From Acanthaster planci (taxonomy: Eukaryota; Echinodermata; Asteroidea; Valvatida; Acanthasteridae): a stretch of 64,000 nucleotides of DNA. The stretch's first letter is position 1. Each line of letters starts with the position of its first letter. The stretch lies in assembly GCF_001949145.1 (NCBI RefSeq), contig NW_019091362.1, forward strand, positions 8,483,762-8,547,761, read 5' to 3'. This document shows, piece by piece, positions 13,561 through 28,200 of the stretch. Position numbers and translations under genes: made by a program. Under the pieces are notes generated by a model. That model did no database searches. It saw only the letters and a list, made by a program, of their open reading frames with translations, and was not told the DNA's origin.

Positions 13561-14480
13561 AGCTTTCTCTCTTGTTCCTGAAAAAAAATTCCATTTCTTC
13601 ACTGGTCATGACCACACAAAAGTTGTTTAGATTTTTGAAGGCAGGGTACACCATTGGTTTTTTGTTGTACATGTAGTTGCACAAGATTGGCTGATTACGG
13701 TGTATAATATTCAGCATAACTTACATACCACTGACTTGCTCATGTTTGAGTGAACCACTTTGTGAAAAATCAAGAAAAACAGATCTTGCAATTCATCTTG
13801 CATAAAATGTATGAATTACAGGACGTTCATAGTAAGCAAAGTAAGCAAACAACATCCGCGGGGTCTGGGTGGGAAGCAGTTCTCGAAAACTACCGGTACA
13901 GCACTCTGGGCAGAAATGGTTTACAGACTGATTGAGGCTTTACTTTCTTTCAAGTAAGATATTCCAGGATTAAACGGTAGTCTGATTTGGGGATTTTACC
14001 AATGGTGTACACTATCTTTAAGGGTATTGAACCCATTCAATGAGCCACTGCATGGATATATGTCGGAGCCAATGTCAGAATAAACAGGACTTGGAGGGAA
14101 AATGTCTGAAGGGCCCATAGGACAAATACATTGGCTCAATATGTACACAGAGGTTAACATGAAAAATGCATACATGTACATGTATATATGCAAGCAAGCT
14201 CAAGTCTTGAGCTTGCAGTCTATCTATATGCATAACTATGCAGTCTATCTACAAAGATATGTACATGTACCGTAGGCAAGCTCATGACTGTTTAATACAA
14301 ACACTTCCAGGGCTGTACATAGAGAGAGAGAAATGCAACTTCAGACTTAGGAACCAAAATGGCCATTAAAGATGTGTGCAGTACAGCACAATCTGCCATT
14401 TTGGTTCCAACCATTGAGACACTCATGTCGAAACCCTCTCTACATGTACCAACAGCTCCAGACACTGCTACTGTTACGAA

Positions 14481-14548
14481 ATATGTACATGTACTGGGCA
14501 GGTACCCCATACATGTACATGTACTGGGCAGGTACCCCATACATGTAC
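14481..14548. repeat. 30-bp direct tandem duplication
   Basis: GTACTGGGCAGGTACCCCAT starts at 14491 and again at 14521, joined by ACATGTACAT. Two copies of a 30-bp unit, nearly identical. Confidence 0.9.
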
Positions 14549-17500
14549 ACGTACCAGAACCAGTAAACCGATAACATAAGCCGCACTGAAAAAGATCAGG
14601 TCATGACTGTGGCCCAAACTGGGGGGGGGGGCAGTTGGCCCGTGGTCCAACCAGAGAACCCAGGCTGATTGCTTGAATAATGTCCAGCGCTGAGGGAGGC
14701 CGGCCGGTGGTCAGTGCAATACCTGTAACAAGGCAGCTTTATTGATTAATTGATTCAAACAGGGCCGGTTTGAGAGGAGCACAGTCTGCAAATACATGTC
14801 GGAGCATGAATAAATAATGACAGTGCTACTGTGAATGAAACTGTTGACACGGGACAAGGACAAAATTGGTTGGCAGTCTGCAACAATGTACAGAACATAT
14901 ACATGTAGTATACACCTTCCCCGGTACATATGCAGCATGTACCATTTGCGTATACGTGTAGGTACATGAACACGTAAAAACCCAATAAGCCTGTAGATTG
15001 TATCTCAAGGCTAACAATCATACATGTAAGGCTATCGCTGCAACACATATTGCCCATTTTATAAATGTTACAATTTGGCCAAGGTTCTACAAACACACAT
15101 GTGCTGTTTATATATTGATTCCTACTTGAATTTTATATCTGTCCATTTCTATCCCAGTCAAGAGGATTTTTCCCATGGAAATTTGCACACATATGTAATA
15201 CCCACAAAAATCGGGAACAGCAAATTTCTTCAAAAATGTGAAACGGTTATTGCTATAGGCAGGTCAATCTTGCACTTTTTACAGTGACGCATCACTGAGG
15301 AAGAGTGTGCCCAGGTAACGACAACCCACTGGTATGATTTCCCAAAGTCCCCTTTTACAGAATGAGGGAAGGGGGGGGAGAAATCTCCCAAAATAATATC
15401 CTTGGGGCCCAATTCCGGTTTGCACAGCTCTAGAGCAGGTATTGTTCCGTCGGTATTGCCCTGTTGGGAAGCAAACCCAATAAAGATGACAGGTGGGGAG
15501 GGGGGGCTCCATGAGGAAAGATTATGTCCACTGCAACTGATGCACTCTCGGTCAACCAGGTCCCAGTTCCGCTGTTTGCATGCGCTCGCGCAATTCGCTG
15601 CCTGCTCTTTCCACTCTCAACGGTGCCTTATCACCAACCCGTCCGATCGTTATCGCAGCCATCTCCGTGCCGTAACACATGAAACCGCTCGGCAAGAGCT
15701 GGCAACAAAATTAAGTCAAGATAGCCCATGGTACACTGTGAACTGAATTGGAAAATAAAAAAAGACAACGAGACTGAGAATCAAAACAACATAATAAATT
15801 TTAAAAAAAAGAGCGATGTCGATGATACAGGAATAGCTGACAGCAAAAATGATGAATCGCAAATCTAAGGGGGGGGAAAGGAGCTATAAAACCAGCAGCC
15901 AATCTGATTTGACTCTCTCGATGCGCACGGTGATTTGATAGGTGCCCCAGGTTAGCCATGTTTCTCGTTGGAAAGATGATTCTTTTGGGGAAGAAGAAAA
16001 CAGATTCAGTCTAGCGCCTGTAAGATGTACAATGGATGGACTGCAAATATAAATGTATGCAAAAGCTACTGATGCAAGAGGCCTTGCCTTAATAACCAGA
16101 AACGATGCAGGGTTTTTCGGCTGTGCATGATAGAGACATACAGTTGTACATAAAAAAAATAAATGGGCATGTACATACTTTTATATACATGAACTTTAAT
16201 CTGCATCAATTCACCAGTACAATGCATACAGCATTAAAACTATGAAGTTGTGCTGTATCAAAGCAAGTTTGAAACTAAGGTTGATATTTTGGATATGAAG
16301 CACAGCAAGCACAGGTTTCCATTGGAAACAAATAACCAGCACGCCTTTTGCCTGTAGACACATATCAAGCCGACCGTAACCTCTAAAAGCTTGAGTGGTT
16401 TCATACAATTGCTTCACTAGGGGAGAGAAACCTTTCAACCATCTCAGATCTCATCGACCAATCTACCGTAACTGTTCAGCACCGTCACATTAACTTGATT
16501 ACGGTTAACTTCCGTCTGGCCACGTTTCTTGGTTACGTGTGTTGCTGGAACAATGCTGACATGGTTATCAGCCCACTAGACTCAGGACTTATTATGTTTG
16601 CCCCCTCAACTGTTCGCCCGGTGAACATCACACTTTTTAAAATTCAAGGGACACCGCTTGACCGATGTGATTTGAAAACAAATTTTATTTCCGACTTGAC
16701 ACAGACACGCTGCCGTGAAAGATTAGTGTATTCTCTTCCTCAAAGCTGTACAAACCTTGGCACTACACGAGCCAAGACGGTCAGTGCTGAATATCAACAC
16801 CAAATGGACTCAAATTTACTGCACCGGTACCTGTAGTAAATGGTCTGCATTCAGGTCGGCATTTGTAGTAAAACAGCCACAATTACTAAAAATGACAGAG
16901 TCTCCCCCCAGCCCAAAAGCAAATCTACATGCAGAAAGTATCCACAGGTGCAATTAAGTTCCTAGTAAGAAAACCATCATTCGGTAATGCAAGCTGCAAG
17001 TTTTGATCACTTTAAGTGGACACCACTATCAATTTCAAGCACACAGGGACTCTACACAAAGAAACAGAAGATGATCAACGACTGGGGAAAAAAAATCTCC
17101 TCTGCATGCCCAAAATCCTTTTACAGAGCTGAGTCAAGCTGGATTTTCCGCAATGTTGCACTTTCAGCTGTGTTTGCTTAATATTGTGATTTTAATTTCA
17201 ATGCCCTGAATAGCCAGACTCAGGCTTTTTATTAATGCCTTAATTGGCCCCAGGTAATACACGACTAGTCTTCATGAATATGGCACACGAGCGACACACT
17301 GGTGCCCTGCATGGCTGTGCGCTGTGACCAAAAGCATGGAACAGATTGATAACACTGTACCCAAGCTCACTTAAAATGTTATTAGGAACTGTACAGGTAA
17401 GTTGGAGAGAAAAACTCGGTAGGCTTATCTAATTGAAAAGAAGAATAAGAAATACATGTATCAACAGAGACAGGAACATGTACATAAAATTTGAAAGCAG

Positions 17501-19539
17501 CGTCTATTTTGAGGGGCAACCTTTCTCCTTTTTCAAATTTGTGTCATGTGGACAAAAACACACGACATGAGCTCACTGAGTTAGGCCTACATGTACAGTA
17601 TTTCACTGTAGGTTCCGTATTGGAACAGAACAGAAGTTCTTCTATCAGGAGCATACATGTATTTCTGAGCCTATTGAAAAAGACAGATATCTCTGGGTAA
17701 ATGTACCAGTCACATGTGTCACTTACATGTACATGTATGTCTTATCAATAAACAGCCAATCGATGTGAGCATCTTTTGATCATCGTCATTTCTTTTTTTT
17801 GGTTTAAAAAAAGCGGGGACATCTTGCTCTCTGCGTCACTCAGCACTGGCAAGTCGGTACGGAGACAGCGCGGCCACCGGGTTGGAAAAGCTGCTTTACC
17901 TTAAGGCAATCACTGACTCTGATACAGTGTTATTTAATTTGCGAAGGGAAGCGGCGTTAAGTGCTTGACGGTGCTGTGGCAAAGTGCCGCCAGGTTTTTT
18001 TTTCCTTTGTTGAATTTCCAAACCTTTCTCAGGACTTTGGCCAAGGACATGATTTGGTTGCACTGACCTATGACTACAGGAACCCAATTTGAAAAACAGA
18101 AGCGTCATCTTACGGGTACCTACAAATAAAAATGCTCAATGTTTGATTTCTCGTTCAAGGAAATTGGAAATTTCAACACCAGTTACATGTATGATAAGTT
18201 CCTCTCAACATCTCCAGTTTAACTTCACCAAAATATCATCCACTATCTACCGGTACATGGCACACTATGAGGTTTGAGTGTTCACAAATATTCCCAATCT
18301 ACAACACATTACTTGTCTACCAATGCTTGTCTCATTAATGTAAACAGGAAAGAACTAACACAGAAAGAACTAATACATGAATCCTACACTAACAGCAAGC
18401 GCAGCCCTGCACTGTACCCGGTACATGTACAGTACATGTGGGTACGTGTATACACACAGTTTGACAACACCGCGGTCTGCATGCATTTTATGAGCAGAAT
18501 TTATGCTTTGAGGATCTGAACACGACTCCATGGCAACGAGCAAGCTGAGAGAAATAAAATCAAAGCCCAGAGGAGTAATCTTTTTATATGCAATCTCATT
18601 TCCTCCTAAGAGAACCTTCAAAATTACAGACATAAAAATCTAAACCTGATAACAAAATTTTCTCTGATCAAACTCAAACCCCCAGAAAATCACACTCAAG
18701 AGAAGCTGGAACCAAAAGACCCAAAAGATCTTAAACTCAATCAGACAACTCACAGGAAACTTTAGCAAAACATTTTTCTATGCCACAGAAGAAACAGTAA
18801 ACAGTCTGCTGATGAGAGTCCACGCAACAGCCACGTTAAGAGAAAAAACCGCATTCCCTCTCATGTATTACTTTGAGGAACATCACCCCAGGCAATTTAC
18901 TTTTACAGTAACTTCTGCCAGCGGACAGCTGCCCGATTGTACACGAACAAGTGGCAATGTCTTGTGAGAGGCAAAACATCCTGCTATTTTTTTTCAGCAG
19001 GGAGTTTGCATTTTGTCACTACTTTAACAGCTGCAAATATCTCGGCTGGGAGGAAAAAAAAAGTCACCTTGAAGGTTTCTCGGCCTCTGTAGAGCCCCAA
19101 ACACAAGGAAAGTGCTCCGTGAACAAACTAGCAAGAGAGACAGAGAGGGAAAAATGTACAAACACTGAGCCAAAAGCATACGCCTTTCAATGGATCAGCT
19201 CAGGACCGGTCACAATAGAATCGGGAAGGCTCAAACGTGTCTTGTATTCAGCTCAGCTCGGAACTTGTCTTAACTCCCCACAGGGCCCTTGAGAAGTGGA
19301 AAGTGGTCTGACCTGGGCAGTTGGTCAGGTTTCAAGTGCATGTACCTGGAACCACACACACAATTCATTATGTCAAGTGTTGAATCTGAATAAAACGTCA
19401 TTCAATCAAACTCCAAGTAACGGGCACACTCAGTTTCCAACCAGCTCATTGAAAATAACCTTTTAAAAAAATTTTAAGAGTGCCCACGGGATCATGTACA
19501 AGTAAGGACTGTCTGCTGTCTGCAATACTACCGATACGT

Positions 19540-19616
19540 ATCACACTTTTTAATACCGCAATATTCATGATAAAAATATTGCGATATTCACTAATATCGT
19601 GATATTCTTTGAAGTG
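19540..19616. mobile_element. ATATTGCGATATT-rich repeat fragment
   Basis: AT-rich block with repeated near-palindromes (AATATTGCGATATT, ATATCGTGATATT). This style is common at ends of non-autonomous DNA transposons. No matching terminal repeat was confirmed, so the family is unknown. Confidence 0.35.
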
Positions 19617-19929
19617 GGGTGTTAAGTGTGCGTCATCAAAAGGCAACGGCAATAAGCGGGGACTTTCATAAGGAATGCCAACAACTGCCTCTGACTTCCA
19701 GTCGGACTCTAGAAACTGCACCCAAACCACAAACACAAAGGGGGGGGGGCAATAAAACTTCAAAGGCTTTTGGCTGGTGGGTTGACAGTTGTTTAAGTTT
19801 CACGTTACCCAGTCCAAGTGACAATGCAGACATGACACTGGATGACTTGTACCACAAAAGATGGCGTGAAATACAACAATATGGTGATTTTCCTTTATTT
19901 TCAAAGCATAACAGAAAGAATACCATGGT

Positions 19930-20045
19930 ATAAAAATTTCCCGCACGGTATTTGCCGGTATTTACGGATCACCAGTCTGTATTTTCCGGTATTGAGAAAA
20001 AATACTGTCACTATTCGGTAATACCAAAATACTGTCCAAGCCTAG
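19930..20045. mobile_element. CGGTATT-rich repeat, probable DNA-transposon end
   Basis: Repeated CGGTATT and its inverse (GGTAATACC), ending in AAAATACTGTCCAAGCCT. This resembles the ends of hAT-like non-autonomous elements as I know them. It may pair with the AT-rich block about 400 bp to the left, but arms were not aligned convincingly. Confidence 0.4.
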
Positions 20046-20525
20046 CTCAACAAAATCAAATTCTTAGCCAGTTTGAAAAATTGTATCATTTTTCATATCA
20101 TTTCTTGTAAAATAATCATCCATCAGACAGTTCACTACCATTCAAAATGTCCGAAGCAAATCTGCACAAATTAGTCACATTAAGCATTACTTGTTGCCGA
20201 CAGATGTTAACAGAAGATAGAGGGAGAATTTTCTGTACATGTACTGGAAGGAAAATGGAAATTTAGGCATATTTCCCCTTTACTCTTTGCCATTCAGTTC
20301 AGTGAAACCAGCCTTTGGTAAACATTTAAACTTATCACTGTTGAAGTCCTCCCCGTTAAAAATACTTTCTGATGGAATTGAAACTTGAATCCAGTTTCTC
20401 TTACATCCATGCACGTTCAATGCATACACACAAAAGCATTCCTACATATATTGTGTCTCTTTCTACTGATCAGTAAAAATTAGTAAACTTATACTAGAAA
20501 TAACATACAGCTTTCAAAACTTCAA

Positions 20526-20573
20526 AGTGTACTAAGGACATCGTGTACTAAGGACATCGTGTACTGGGGACAT
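20526..20573. repeat. 16-bp tandem repeat, three copies
   Basis: GTGTACTAAGGACATC occurs twice, followed by GTGTACTGGGGACATC. A short minisatellite with one diverged copy. Confidence 0.85.
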
Positions 20574-23500
20574 CATGAACTAGATTTGAGATAAGACCTG
20601 GTTTCTACTGATCAAGCTTCACTGATTGTATGAGTTGATATCGAGGAAAGCTGCAGGCTTTTAACTGTACATACATGTACCGTTGGTACATGCATGACAA
20701 ACGGTAAAGTACAAATAACAGTACAATGGGTTATGAGTTGAGTAATGAAGCTTGTTAGAATTAAAAGGTCACAGTACAAAGCCAGCTTCACATTTGGACA
20801 GGGCTGTTGACGCACATTCTTCTCCTATCCATAAAACCCGCAAATGCAAACTACAAAATGCAGTGAAAGAAAAATGACCTTATCTGCTTATCACCGTTAT
20901 TATAATTAGTGTCTGAAGCAATGAACTTTCTGAACATGCACTCTACGTGCACACAATGTACATGTACGTGTACAGGTAAGTACATGTACAATGTACAGGC
21001 TGGCCCAGCATTGCTAAGGTCTAGGCCATGTGACATACATGTACTGTACAGTACAGCGCTCAAAGTAGCTACAATTAGAAGACAGAGCGGCCAAATGGTG
21101 CCCAAGTGTGCCGGACAGGAAATTAAATCCAAGTGACCTTACCTGGGCAAACTGAAAAAAAAATAATGCAGCACTAGGGTAGGGATTTGCCCAGGCCTGT
21201 ATTTCATGAGTCAAGGCACTTGAAAGACTGTACCGATGGTGGTGGAATTCTTTTTCTGCTTCTGGCAGAGATACCGGATAGCTGGTCAGTTGACTCAGTG
21301 TCACTCAAAGTCAGACAGATTATCCAACTCAGGCCAATTCTCAAAGTCTCAGTAATCAAAATATCCAGGAAGCGTACGGACTCCAAGTGGCTCACAACAT
21401 ACAAGAGACACCCATCAGACTTTGATGCAAGGCACCAGACTGTTTGGAACGACTTGAGAATTTTGTGGACAATGAATGCAATGTGGTACCCCATAGGTGT
21501 TTCCTATTAAGCACGCCTACAAACATGCATAAACAAAAAAGGAAAAAAAAACAAAACAAACACCCGTATTTCGGACACATTCATCAGCAAACACTGAGCA
21601 CACTGGTACAGCTCATCTATTCTACATGTCACCAACTGTCATTAGCACAGCCAATTAGAAAAAACACGAAGAAATGCAAAACAATACATACCGACTTGAT
21701 ACAAGCAAGGTACAGCATACAACGATATTGGACAGTATTTTTGGGTCAAACTAAATCCCAGTTCTGTTAAATAATCCCACAAAGGACGGGAACACTTTGA
21801 GCCTAAACAAAGTGTATGTACACACATGAGCTGGTGTTGAAGGTATACACGCTCTTTGTGCATGTGCTCTGGAGCTCAGGCCAGTGTGTATCCAGCCAGC
21901 ACGCTGTCACTGTCAATAATGGGGAACTGCCGGCGAGCGTTTCATGTACATGTATGGTGTGCTGCGCTGGACAAGAGCCCCAGCTTAACTGTTCAGCTAT
22001 GTGGTAGGTTCCATTCTCTCCAGTAGGGGTGCACCAAGCACAAAGCTGCCAAGGTGTTACTGCGATCACCCAAGGACAGTGTGGTCGCTACTGGATGTCT
22101 GTGATATTGTGGTCTCCTTACCCTACCCTAAATTAATAATGGCTGCGATGTTTGGGTTTCGGCTCTATCTGCAAAATGCTGGAGTGTGAGACTTTTTTTC
22201 CCCAGAAAGGTTGTGTAGATTATAAACTGGCTTGCAAGTTACAGATAATTCTAGGCAAATGAAAGGTCAGGTTATTTCAACAAAGATACTATGGGAGTCA
22301 GGGCACTAGTTTCCCATGCACGTCCAGTTCAATGCACCCCAGGCCACACTGCTACAACTGCTTCTGCAGTGAGATTGAACACGATTCCTTATTAGGAAAA
22401 CTGTTTCTATTAACTTTCCAGTGAAAGTTTTACATGGAGGTTCCAATGACAGAGTGCAAGAGCATTTCATCGGAACACTGCAGCAGTGCAACCAAACCGC
22501 ACTACTTATAAAATGATCTTCCTTGGTAATAACGACTTCAAATTTTAGCTAAAGATTAGGTGCTGTAAATTAACTGGTGTCATAGGCATAAACATTGTTT
22601 TGAATGAATACGTATATACCTGCCTACTCTGCAACAACCCCTCCAGTAGTCTCAACCTATCTGACCCCACAGCCTAATCCTTCAATTGTCCCAATAAGAT
22701 CCAACCATGTGCACCCATGTTACAAGTACATGTAAATGCGTCAAAAAACAAAACGGTTCCTTTATCCTTCTGCATCAGGAGATTTGTTGTAGACTATGAT
22801 CGCTGTGTCCCGGTGGGAGGCTGGAGAGCGAGGTCATCTAGAGCGTATTTCATGAGGAGGGGCCAAATAAAAGTGGGAACTTAAACGCTCAGCCCACCCA
22901 AACCCTCATTACAACACAAGTCTGGGAAAAAGTCATATGGCGTTATTGATTCACCGGCCTGATCACCCTTGTAATCCCTCCTCAATAATCCATGGCATTA
23001 TTGTCTGTTACCTGCCACGCTGTGGCACAAGCGTCTTCAGCAAATTAAATTCTAAGGGGCTATTTGCAGACTGACTGGGATACATTTGGCGTCCTGTGGT
23101 GAGGGGTTTGCAGACTGATCTGTCAGTTTTTCACAGAGTAAATAGTTTTATATCGTGCAGTAAAGCACATGAAGAACTCTCGGATACATGCATGCATGTG
23201 CACGTACATTTCACATTGTAACAGTCTCACTAAACATGTTATAACATGCAATTCCGCATTAGGGACATGTTATTTTTTACATGGGGTGCTTTGCCATTCA
23301 CTAATGTCTATTTGCAGACACTGGTACAGCATGCTCAGAGTCATCTAAGGGACGCTACAAAAACACATATCAAGCTTGCTCGGGTGGGACTCCATGACTT
23401 CCTGCTCATTACATGTAGAGCGGAGGCATCTCGCCATTCCAACACCAAGCTTGCCGGGGTCCATCGGCCAGTTTGAGTCACCAAAAATGGACCAAGAGTA

Positions 23501-25272
23501 TCATGAATTCCTCCCGTAGGGGAATTTCATTCACAGAGAAACCCTAATGCAAACTGTGCTGAGACGGACCACATACGTGGACTGTAGGAATACAAAATTC
23601 CTCCACGGCCAGATTTGGTGCAGCAAGTATCCAGGTGCTGATACAAGAACATGCTCATGCATGCAGTGTGCGGGGAATCACCTCATTTTTAGGTATTTAC
23701 AAATCAACGAGATTCATCATTTGTTGGAAATATATGTACATGTAAAACATGTACACCAATACGTACATGTAGTAAGTGTTGAAAAATTCAAATCTACATG
23801 TGACGGGGCACACATCTTTTCCTACCTCCAAGTATGTACATGTATCACATGTGTGAGGACAATGTACCGGTAGGTGTGTTGAAATTTAGACGTTATTGGG
23901 ACCAAAAATATCGGGAGAGGTTTTTGTTTCTACAACTGGATTTCAACTTTCATGACTGAAGAACTGTCCCTTAACAGGAGAAGGTAGGCCCATTGGATGG
24001 AGAGTAGATACACTCTGCTACTGTCATGGACAAGACAGACTGCACTTTACTCCAAACTCTATCTTGCAAACGCAACCCACCTCCTTTGTGAATCCAACCC
24101 ACAAAATCTCCAGTGTTCAACATAATTCAGCATACTCCACATGGTACCCCACCAGTGCAGTGTAAACTCAATGTACTTGTACATGATATTAGTACATGTA
24201 CTTCTACCTGTCGGAAGATTTGTTTGACCAGGCCTTTAATTTGTCTGACATTCAAGGATAAGCACACAGCAGGTTTTTTTTTTTAATCTGATTCCATTTT
24301 ACTAACAGCTTTTAATGGGTTGATTTTTCAATACCACAGAACCAAGCATGGATCTCATACCACAGTCACAACACAGTGCATGGCTATTTAATTAACTGCC
24401 GATCAGCCCTACCCTTTAGCGCTAATCATATTCCAACAAGGAAATATGATGTAATGATATGCTAATGTATCATAAATGCTGGTCAACTGAACTGTATAAC
24501 CTTAAGCATGAATAGCAAAAAATGTGACAGGTTAAATGTAAAGGGACAATTCAAAACGTTATGAGGGTACAGTCCCCCCCAAAAAAAAACAGTAAGACTA
24601 AACCATCTGTTCATGCAATTATAAAGAATTTAACCAATGGTTACTTTTTTTCACCGGTAAACTACCGTAAAATTTGGATACTCACATGGAATACTCTCAA
24701 AATGATATTGCATATACACACTGATACGAAACAGATGTGTCAAAACAAGTTGAAAATAATAAAAATAGACTTCAACCTAAATTATATTAACTTAAATCAA
24801 TTTAGTAGGACCAAACACAAAATGTAGAAAATAAAATGTACATGTACAAGCTATCACTTCTATCATTGTATAACTTCAATACAAAATTGCACATTGATTG
24901 TCATCAACAAAACTGCGTACCTAGGACTGAAAATGTACAGTACATGTCCTGGTATGTATGGGACCTCAGAAAATGGTCTAGTATCAAGCATACATGTACA
25001 ATAATAACAGGTAGCACACATTTTAAATGGTTAACACGTTTAGGCTTTCAATCCCTCGATTTACAATGAAAATATGAGGAAACCCCCCCCCCCACTCATG
25101 ATCAATATGCGTAATCTCGCCAGCTCACTGTGGGGGAAACACTCGGCCACTAAATAGACGGGTCAAGATGAGCCCCTCGGCAGGATTGTTTTTCCTAACT
25201 CAAATGTCAGATTGTCCATCAAATAAGAAGACATAAATCCTCCGTCGAGACTTATCCCCGCTGAAACCTAAT

Positions 25273-25298
25273 AGGGCCCCACTGCGCGCGGGGGCCCT
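25273..25298. other. GC-rich hairpin in an AT-rich region
   Basis: AGGGCCCC and GGGGCCCT form 8-bp perfect arms around a GCGCGCG-containing loop of 10 bases. It lies in a non-repetitive block around 25.1-25.4 kb. Confidence 0.6.
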
Positions 25299-28200
25299 CA
25301 GCGCAGGCAAAGTTACTCCTTCACATCCGCTGACGGACGCGGAGTGCACAATCGATAGAGCGTAGGAATGCCAAGCTTCTCTCTTCGATTTTTTTTCCGT
25401 GATTTAATTTTTTTGGTCATTTCAACGACTTTTTTTTTCTTTCTTGATTTGAATTTGAAGAATGCATGGGATTAAAAAAAAAAATCAATTCACTTTTCAA
25501 GAACAATTTGCCACTGACTATTTCAGTATTAGATGAACTTATAATCTACCGTAGTGCATCCCAGTCATCTGTGCGACCAGTCATATTAGCTGTGCGGAAT
25601 GTCAAATTCTTTCACCTTCCATAACACCGTCTAGGCTTACAATACGACCGCTGCACATTGTTTGTATTACCAGAACGTGCAATCGGAAATAAGGCTGTTC
25701 GTTAAATTCTGGGACCTAGACTTTTTCTTCACTTTTTAGGTAACAATTTGATCACGCAAAAATCCACTTTGTTGCAGAGCACAAAAGTCTGTCACAATTC
25801 ATATTAACACAGTGTGCATTCATGACAGGTCCAAACAGTACCATTTGTCAATTTGGATGCACTCCACACAAACAAGTGTTCTTCCTACATGACAATGAAC
25901 CCTAAATCCTTGCCTTGTACAGGTAGATGTAAGCTCTATTTATTTTATCACAGAAATCTGTTGAAATTCCAACACCTATCTTAAGAACAATGCCATTTCT
26001 ACCTGCAGTTGTGAAATTGACGGAATCACGTCTTCCTCAATTGGGTTTTGTTCAGGGCTAACATCTTAATGGAAGTGTGGAACACCCGACTGATCCTTTG
26101 TGGAAGTTCATGGACCTGTACAGAGCAAGGGTGTAATTGATGGACAGGTGTGTGCAATACATGCACAGGCTTGATACAGGTCTCTGAATGATGAATCCTC
26201 ACTTGCATGACAGACCAGACCATGCCGCCTGGGCGTACTCTGAAGCGCTCATTTGATGTCCTTGGCCTTGTGAAGTCTGGGACTGTAGCACAGCACTTTC
26301 CAGAGTGGTATCCATTGTCAACCCATACTATTAAAAACTGCACACCTACAATATCATGTGCATCACTGAACACCACCCTGTATTAAAGGTGTGGTAACAG
26401 TACATGTACGTGTTAACAAAGGCTTTTGAAAGCTTTGTGATTGTAGGTGTCAAAGTACTAGACAGATACATATTGCTTTAGCTTCATGCATGGACGTGTA
26501 CAACTTACACGTATCTTTGATAAACCGTTTCAGATACCGGTAATTTAAAATCTTCCACTGTTAAAAAAACTGACGCTACATTTTCGTGTGGGACGTGTAC
26601 ATGTACCTAGACCTTTCGAAGGCCAGCAAACCCCCCAAAAGAGTGAAGGAAACAGGATGCCTCCCTCAGTCCTGTGAAATCCTGCTTAACTTCCACACAA
26701 ACTTTGAATTTTCCATGAAGGTTACGGTAAACTTCATTTGTAGCATACCCACATGAACCTTAGCTTTTGATTTTAAACTTAGAATTTGTAGATGTCCCTT
26801 ACTTTCCAATTCAGGCTGAAGCCAGACAGAACCTCTTACAATCTGCAGTGGGCCATGCAATGTTTTTTTGAAAAATTCATCTTGTGAATAGCAACGGGCA
26901 ATCTATTACATATTCGGCGCCGTCTTGTCCACACATTACATGTAAATTGCCCCATTAAGCAGAAAACTGTGCATTTTATATCTGCACATTGGTACACATG
27001 GGGTGGGGAGTTGGTCTCTGAAGACTCGCCCACACTTCGTGCGCTCTCTTTCCCTGGGTTTCTCTCGTTTGCACAGCTGCTGAGAACCAAAACTTTCTCA
27101 CCGGTCAAGAGACCATAATGTTGAAGACCTTTCATAACCATTCACTTGAAACCTCCACGACAGCATCGCTGGTGAACTGAAGCAGTCTCTTAATTCACGA
27201 AAAATATTCATACGTGTCAGAGAAACCTCTCGAACATGACACCAGCATAACTGCATTTCCATACTGTATATCCGGGCAACATTGATCACGTCGCAGTGAG
27301 GCCTTAGGAAGTGTCTCCACTTTCACTGGAAAGACGGTGATGAGGGAAGGGGGGGCCCCTCAAATTCACCAGCCCGATACAGACCAGGACGAGCAACTGC
27401 CAGTGTTTATCGAATCATGCGACTGTGCCACAGAAATACTTTTGGCAGAAGAGAATCAGACAGATACAACTACCAGCATGAAAACCGATCAGCTGACCCC
27501 TTTTCTGGCAGGCGCTTTCTTCGCGACAAATTTCAGACAGGGGAACCCTTGAAAAACTTCCCACTGAGGTACCGGTTCCAGTAAATTCATGCACGGCAGA
27601 AGATTGATGACTCGCCATACTGGTGCATGCTCGCAGTACATGTACACAATTACTTTGAATGTCATTCTTGCCGATGCTGTAAATCATTTACACCTTCAAC
27701 ATGTTCAATAAAAATGTTGAGGCATCATTCCAAATGTCGTGAATGAAGTGGTCTACTTGCTGCATTCATCAACATTCGCTAAACTCTTGCTGCATTGTGC
27801 ACGACTAGGAAATTGAATTTTAATGGCATACTTCACACCTGTCCTGGTAGACTTACATGTATTTTGGGGAAGGGTAGGGGAGAATCACCACGTGGACAGA
27901 AAAAAGAGCAAAACCCAGACATAAAATCTGTCTGCACATTACAACTACACATTAGACGTACATGTAACTTCGGAATCATTAATGTTACCAATCCTGCGCA
28001 AGGTAATGTGGGTGCCCCCCGGCCCCAATTGTACCGTACATGGAAACAGCGTGGGTTGCAGAGCTGTACTGCACATATACAATGTACTGTACATGTACAT
28101 GTATGTGACCTTGTGACCGACCATAACATGTACTGTACATGTGTTACAACATGTACCTATCAAGTGCCAATTGCTTTATCTTTTAAACCTCTTGGGTTTA

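Noticed and set aside
13190-13630. 146-codon plus-strand frame
   Set aside because: Contains a G-run, A-runs and a SINE-like segment; no domain recognised.
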